From Glomus cerebriforme (Eukaryota; Glomeromycota; Glomeromycetes; Glomerales; Glomeraceae): 21,406 bases of DNA. The stretch covers positions 6,853 to 28,258 of the forward strand of contig QKYT01000886.1 of NCBI GenBank assembly GCA_003550305.1. The letters run 5' to 3'. The notes beneath the pieces were generated by a model. The model saw only the letters and a list, made by a program, of their open reading frames with translations, was not told the DNA's origin and searched no databases. Both the position numbers and the translations under genes were made by a program. How positions within the stretch are numbered: the first letter of the stretch is position 1; the number at the start of each line of letters is the position of its first letter. Shown here piece by piece: positions 16,201-21,406 of this stretch.

Positions 16201-18904
16201 CAAATAATAAAATTCTTCCGTAATACTCAGAAGGTCAGCCAGACCATCAGAAGAGGAAGATATCAAAGTAGAGTCATCCATATAGGTCAAATTGGTAAAG
16301 GAAAGGGAGTCCTGATACAAGGAGTGAGGGGAAACAGAAGTAAGTTTGGAAACAGACAACTCATACGGGGAGGAGGCAGCAAAATTTAATTCAGTGAGCA
16401 GAGGATCTAAATAAATAACCCAGAGTAACGGGGAAATAATTTTGCCTTGGTCGATACTGAATTTAATCCGATAGCGATCAGAAAGTCCGAAAGGAGTAAT
16501 AATTGAATTTTTTCTACTAGTAAAAAGAGAAATAATAAATTTAATAGCCAGATCTGGGAGTTTAAGGTGGAGTAAGGCAAGACGCAACATGAAAAGATCA
16601 ATGGAATCAAAAGCTTTGCTAATGTCTTGTGACAAAATCCACAAGGGTTTCTTGCAATATTTAGCGTCATGAATAATAGATTCTAAAGTAAAGATAGGTT
16701 CTTTATAAGAACTACCAGGGAGGCCAGCAAAATTGCGGCTTTGAAGAATATGGTGCCGAGAGAGAATCTTAGAGAGGCAATTAGTAAAAACCTTAACCGT
16801 GGCTTTACGAAGGGTCTCTAAAAGAGTAATAGGCTAGGTGTTAGGGAGCTTACATTCCCATTCCTGAGGCTTGGGAATGGGATATATAGAGGTGAGCCAC
16901 CAGTCATCAGGAATAGAACCAGTTCGAAGGCAAAGAGACATGAGATTAAGCATACACAACTTCGTGGAAGGACCACAGTATTTCAACATTTCATACGAAA
17001 TGCCAGACAGACCAGGAGCTTTATGAGCTGGAAGAGAGGCGAGAACTGAAGAAAATTCATCCTGGGAAATAGGAGAACAGAGATGCTGATAAATGTTAGC
17101 ATTAATTTCAGGGATAGGAGAATAGCGAAATCACCATTTGTCAGGGATAGTGGATAAGTGAAAAAGATCATAGTGTGAAATGGGAGCACGGACAAAATTT
17201 TGGAAATGAGAGACAACAGCATCATTGATGTCTGAAGGACTCATAACTAAATGATGTTCGTGATCAGAGGAAGAAATGAGAATTCTATCGAAAGTAATAC
17301 AACGATGAGAACGTTGCAAAGCTGAGAAAATGAAAGCACGTTTGTTCAAATCAAAATTATTGATCCGTTTGTCTGTAAAATCCTCAATTTGAGATAGATG
17401 AAAAGCAGAAAGTTTGGCTTTCAAAAGAGATTTAACAAATTTTTTAATAGATTTGAAATCAGATAAAACTGCTGGACTATTACCAGGGGCAAGGAAACTA
17501 GGGAAAGTGGGAGCAGGAAAATTAACTTCAGAATTCAAAGAATTGAGGTAACAAATAATATTATTAAGAGAGTTTAAATAGTCAGGCTATGAAAGAAAAG
17601 CTTTGGGTGAAGAAGAAGAATCCAAACGGAGAGCTGGGATCTTAAATGCATGGATAATATTAGAAAGGGTAGATAAATGAAAAAATAGCCTTTCTAAATG
17701 AGGTGGGTACGAGGAATGGAAGGTGTTAGAAACCTTCTTTTTAGGTAAACAATCATGAGCTGAATTAAGAATAATATGACGAATAAAAGACCATAAAGGT
17801 TCCATACAGAAAAAGGATGCAGGGTGGCTAAACGAGTTATATTTAGCTTCGGTAAGGTCAGAAAATTTAGTCCATATTTCTGGAAGAACAGAGCTAGTTA
17901 AAGACAGACTGAACTTGAGAACGGTGAGTAAGAGTCACTTGGAAAAGGGTATTACAAAACAATCTGGGGGCAAGGTAGTTAATAACCATTAAATGGTCAG
18001 AAGAATGGAATGATAAAGAAGTATTCCAAACTTCAGTATGACAGATATCTGAAATTAAAGCAGGATCATTAAACCAAATATGATCCAGCCAAGAGCATGG
18101 AGAAAGGAAATAATCAGGTTTTTGAAAAAACGTGAGGATGCGAGTAGTGTTAAAAGTGGTAGGAGATTCAATAAAGTGAAAGTTTAAGAGATAGTTATAA
18201 AACTTTTGAAATAATGGGGATCGAGAAGCAGAAACATTGTCAGGATCAAAATTAAGGTTACCCATTAAAATGAGTTTAAAATTATATTTAGAAGCATCAA
18301 GGAAAATAGAATAAAGCTCATGGATAGTAGCCAAAAGTTTAGCTTTGTTGTCAAGGGAATAAGGAGGTAAATAAGCATTGATAATTCTGAGTTTAAGAGA
18401 TGGGAAAAAGACATCTAAATAAATAATCCAAGATTTCCATCGGACGCACTTTTGCACATGAGAAGTGAAAAGTTGGGTGGTAAGAAAACTGACTCCACCA
18501 GTGTTCATATTAGAACGGGGTGTCTACCAGCCCGTAAAATGACGAGTAGGAAGATCAGATAAAAATTGTGAGTTATAGGAAGAAATAGGGCGTGAAAGAA
18601 TTTTTGATAGGTTAAAAGAAGGAATATGAGTGTCATTAAGAGTAAGCAAATGAATGTTCTTAGCAGTACAGGATTAAAGAATGTCATGTAATTTGAGAGG
18701 GTCTGATAGACTGCCTCAAATATTTTGGGTAGCTAAGGTAATAAGACTATGAGGGTTGTCAGGAACAGGTAAATTGAAAAATTCATTTTGCGAGAAATAT
18801 TCTAGAAAATTACGTTGAGAATCAGAAATAAAAGGAAATTCAAAACCAAGGGAAGGGGAATTATGAAGTAATCAGTCATAATCATCAATATTAATAATAT
18901 TCAT
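13208..18904 (-). pseudogene. LINE ORF2: endonuclease, reverse transcriptase, RNase H (broken)
   Basis: Start ATG at 18904-18902, 35 bp after the ORF1 stop. Endonuclease (about 18800-17894) has TQNI*G, MGNLNFDPD and a terminal SSDHLMV; the usual Asp of GDxN reads Asn (18257-18259). The reverse transcriptase (about 17100-15950) shows KAPGLSGISYEML, a PITLL block, QDISKAFDSI, IDQGKIISPLLW and YMDD (16273-16284). RNase H (about 14645-14250) has YIDGS (Asp 14635-14637), MDC and NLADFLA (Asp 14257-14259), but Lys at 14503-14505 where Glu is expected. CFFCGACPESFSHPVDC (13804-13854) is the late zinc knuckle. Stops at 18872, 18716, 18674, 18524, 17587, 17131, 16834 and 15940; frame changes near 17890, 15845, 15610, 15200 and 13490. 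The 13208-13489 frame carries the likely C-terminus. The reading is pieced together from several frames, so boundaries are approximate. Confidence 0.85.
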
Positions 18905-18939
18905 TAATAAAAGATTTAAAAGAAGATCATGGAAAGGGT

Positions 18940-20874
18940 TTAAGAAAAGTGGGCAGAGCCACTTGAACTAGGGAATTGAGCAGAAAGACGTTTAGCTAAA
19001 TTACGAAATTCGGAAGAGATATTATTAACCAGTGAATGAGTAGAAGCAGCGGATTGCTTAAGAGCGTTTAATTCAGCCTGCGGGTCCATTAAAGTTGAAG
19101 GGGAAGAAGGACGAGCAGAGGGGGTGATACTTGGGGAAGAAAGATCTACTAAGTCAGGATTAGGTCATGCATCAACACCATCGGCATCATTCATAATAAC
19201 ATCTGAAGAAGTAGAACGGGGGGGAAGAAGACTGAAGTAAGACAGTATCAGTTTTGTTGGTCAAAAGTTGTTCCAAATGAACAATACGATTGTCTTGATC
19301 AGTGAGAATGTCTTTGAGGAGAGCTAGACGAGAGGCAAATCCATTTAGGGACTCTTGAATATCTTCTTGAGTCATAAAATTATCACCCGTAGGAGGGCGA
19401 TGACTAGAGTGTGAGATATTACGTTCATTCCACGGCCTTTTAGTATTCTTCGTAGAAGAAGAACCACGACCAGCGGAAAAAGGGTAGCCTGAGGATGAGG
19501 ATTTCGCAACATCAGCAAAAGATTTACCAGGAGAGACCTTAGAGACTGGCTTGCGATGTTGGGCAGGATGATATTTGGAATATAAATTAGTAATTGCAGG
19601 ATTCCACGAGGAGGGGGATTTGGGCCTAAGGGAGCATTTAGCTGGATCATAGTCCAGTTTGCCGCAATTACAGCACAGAAGTTTAGTTTGGGAAGGTTGA
19701 AACCAAGCAAGGGAATGACCATTAAAAGCACATGAGATTTCAATAGCATTCTGTAAAGCTTTCTCAGAAGCGAAAGTTACGTGACAGAAAGGTTTACGCT
19801 GATAAGATGTAACAAAATGGGAGAAAGTAATGGATTTAGCCGAGACAGCTTCAGCAATAGCGGAAAGATCAGCTTCAAGTACATTGGACGGGAATCCAGA
19901 TAGAACAGCGACGTGCGTATGACGAAGTTGTTTTTGGACTAGAGAGAAGGAAGAAGGATTAACACGGATGAAAGCGCTCATGCAAAGGACTCCCCAGCGA
20001 TCCGATTGAAACGAATCAATTGCAGCGGAGTTATCATAAGTGATTTTGGCATGTTGAAATAAATTTTTAGTAGTAATAGTACATTTAGTGATATTTTCAT
20101 AATGAGAAAAGGTGCCTAAAAGCTGAGGACGGGTAACATTAAGAGGTATATCTGAGACTTGCAGAGATTGACTGCGCGCATCTTGGCGTAAGGCCGCAGG
20201 ATCGTGCACATGGAAAAGAAGATTTTCCAAATCTGAGATGGGAGAGGAAATCAATTAGTCCCTATATTCTGCAAATCTAAAGCCAACGATGATCTGTTTG
20301 CTATCAGCAGAACCCGAACAGCGTGCGCTGTTACTAAATGAGGAATATTTAGAAACATGGTGATCAACTGTAGCGCAGAGGGCTGAATTGATGAATTTTT
20401 CAAGGAGGGAGGAAAAGGAATTCAGAGCCGCAGCAGCGAAGAAAATTGAAGAAGACACTTGAACAGTGGCATCAAGAGGAACGTCCTCATCGTCAGTAAC
20501 TTTATCTTTACCTTTAGAGGCAGAAGACGTAGCATGGACAGAGTCGTCTACCGTTTTCACTAACGGAGGGGAAGGGAGCGGAGTAGAGGAAGAGGGAACG
20601 AAAGGAGCAGCGACTGGGGAAAGGGGAGTATCAACTGGGAGAACTGGACCAGAGATGAAAGAGGAAGAGAGGAAGCAAAGTCCTCATCCATAGTGCTGTT
20701 ATTGGTAGACCGAGCCCGTTTATTAGGGGCAAGAGGAGGGGAGGAGGGAGCGGAACTAGAATTGTTAATAGAACCAGAACTTTTTAGCGAAGAAGAACCA
20801 GAAGACCCAGAGGCAGAAGGCTTAGGGCCGGGTTATTTATCAGCTTTGGTTTGACCAGAACGCTTGCGAGTCAT
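18940..20874 (-). pseudogene. LINE ORF1: RRM-like and zinc-knuckle nucleic-acid-binding protein (broken)
   Basis: ATG at 20874-20872 (MTRKRSGQTKADK) opens a basic, then Ser/Pro-rich, N-terminus with a stop after 13 codons (20833-20835). A frame change near 20650-20690 leads into the frame running to 19187, with a stop at 20255-20257. That part holds two RRM-like folds (about 20160-19940 and 19920-19700), a knuckle CX2CX4(Y)X4C at 19634-19675 where Tyr (19649-19651) stands in the His place, a Ser/Lys-rich linker and a helical segment DIQESLNGFASRLALL. At a run of seven C (plus-strand G, about 19218-19224) the frame shifts; the continued frame has DVIMNDADGVDA, a stop at 19165-19167, a second helical segment AELNALKQSAASTHSLV and ends at 18940. 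ORF1 proteins of LINEs bind element RNA. RRM calls rest on pattern only. Confidence 0.75.
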
Positions 20875-20994
20875 GGTTAAAGTAGAACAGTAAAGTTTAT
20901 AGAAAAGTTGTAAAGAAAAGAAACGAAAAATAAAATAAATTTTCTTTAGCAAAAATTGGGCAGAACGGAATGGGAAAGAGTTTTTTTCTCATTG
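20875..20994 (-). promoter_or_regulatory. LINE 5' UTR / likely internal promoter region
   Basis: About 120 bp between the right target duplication and the ORF1 ATG. LINEs usually carry their own promoter here; no specific element was recognised. Its presence argues that the copy is not 5'-truncated. Confidence 0.5.
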
Positions 20995-21008
20995 ATATTG
21001 GCGGAGTT
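20995..21008. repeat. Target site duplication, right copy
   Basis: ATATTGGCGGAGTT, a perfect match to 12941-12954. Confidence 0.9.
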
Positions 21009-21406
21009 ATACTTTAATAAATTTATAATATATAATTTCGGCCAAAATTATGTTAATTTTGGCAGAATCGGACCTTAATTTCCGCAATTGCTCGCAATAT
21101 CACAAATCGCAATTATTTTGACAATTTGTTAAATTCAAATGTGCTTTCTTTATAATAAAGTTTTTTTTTTTGCTTTAAAAAGTGAAATTTGTGTTTAATA
21201 CATGTTTTCTTACATAAATAATTAATATTTAAATTACAAATTGCAAAAGTACTATTTCGAAAAAGTAAAAGTATATCACGTGATCTGACAAATACATACA
21301 TCTTATAAAACTTTTTTTGTTACATATATTAATCAAATTTTTTAAAACTATTTGATATTATTATTTATGAATAAATAACATAAGTAATAAAATCTTACAT
21401 AATATA
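21009..21406. other. AT-rich right flank
   Basis: Continues the pre-insertion sequence: TTTCGGCC, then GCAATTGCTCGCAATATC and CGCAATTATTTT motifs akin to 12575-12670. From about 21120 to the end it is simple AT-rich sequence. The short minus-strand ORF at 21113-21301 has no recognisable features. Confidence 0.5.

Larger units (their letters stand above)
12955..20994 (-). mobile_element. Non-LTR retrotransposon (LINE), about 8.0 kb, apparently full length, inactive
   Basis: Minus-strand element bounded by the 14-bp duplication ATATTGGCGGAGTT. It has a short 5' UTR (about 120 bp), ORF1 (RRM-like folds and a CCHC-type knuckle), a 35-bp gap, ORF2 (APE-type endonuclease, reverse transcriptase with YMDD, RNase H, C-terminal CX2CX8HX3C), a 3' UTR and an A-rich tail. 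An APE endonuclease plus RNase H fits the I/Tad group known from fungi; the exact clade is not settled. Base composition is less AT-rich than the flanks. Both ORFs carry multiple stops and frameshifts, although the duplication is still perfect. Confidence 0.9.

Noticed and set aside
14696..16389. Plus-strand ORFs at 14696-14893, 15414-15689, 15901-16161 and 16180-16389
   Set aside because: They are antisense to LINE ORF2 and give low-complexity basic or Glu-rich peptides, as expected from the complement of Ser/Phe/Leu-rich coding.
13470..17225. Extra minus-strand ORFs such as 14511-14735, 14949-15185, 15813-16028, 16407-16670 and 16983-17225
   Set aside because: Out-of-frame shadows of ORF2; the hydrophobic runs have no domain, while the overlapping frame carries the recognised motifs.

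Overview
The window reads as nuclear DNA of a repeat-swollen, strongly AT-rich fungal genome. The likeliest source is an arbuscular mycorrhizal fungus (Glomeromycotina, Rhizophagus-like). That is inference from the mix: a long Sel1-repeat protein of the kind greatly expanded in these fungi, a DUF7869/GQNKN-type transposase remnant, a decayed APE-type LINE with RNase H, and fungal-sized intron signals (about 90 nt, GTAAGT...TTTATAG). There is no operon-like structure and no RNA gene. The only coding sequence that may still make a product is the Sel1 ORF at the left edge.

Layout. 1-1722 (+): 3' part of a Sel1-repeat gene, open to the window edge, ended by a stop that replaces a repeat Trp codon. 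1723-2917: AT-rich, nothing recognised. 2918-6913: a composite element whose inverted ends each carry a 21-23 bp minisatellite and whose body is a tandem array of intron-like units (5' splice-like site, hairpin, branch-like TTAAC/CTAAC, poly-T, TATAG, with 24-25 nt exon-like pieces). Two elements are nested in that array: 4127-5262, which holds a second, different intron-like array, and a 171-bp MITE at 5703-5873. 6914-11090: a second DNA transposon abutting the first exactly, with about 460-bp terminal inverted repeats and a dead transposase gene at 7521-9607. 11091-12540: AT-rich spacer, two LTR-like direct repeats each with a TATAAATA box, and a CATTTGGTCA-rich stretch with a hAT-like end. 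12708-12954: tandem units each holding an imperfect palindrome. 12955-20994 (-): an apparently full-length LINE bounded by a perfect 14-bp target site duplication, with ORF1 (two RRM-like folds plus zinc knuckle) and ORF2 (endonuclease, reverse transcriptase, RNase H, Cys/His knuckle), both broken. 21009-21406: AT-rich flank.

The two dead coding regions share a decay pattern: nearly every in-frame stop can be explained as CAR->TAR or CGA->TGA, and key residues (zinc-knuckle His, endonuclease Asp, RNase H Glu) look changed by C->T or G->A. That would fit a RIP-like or cytosine-deamination process acting on repeats. The most unusual structure is the array of intron-like units enclosed by inverted minisatellite ends.
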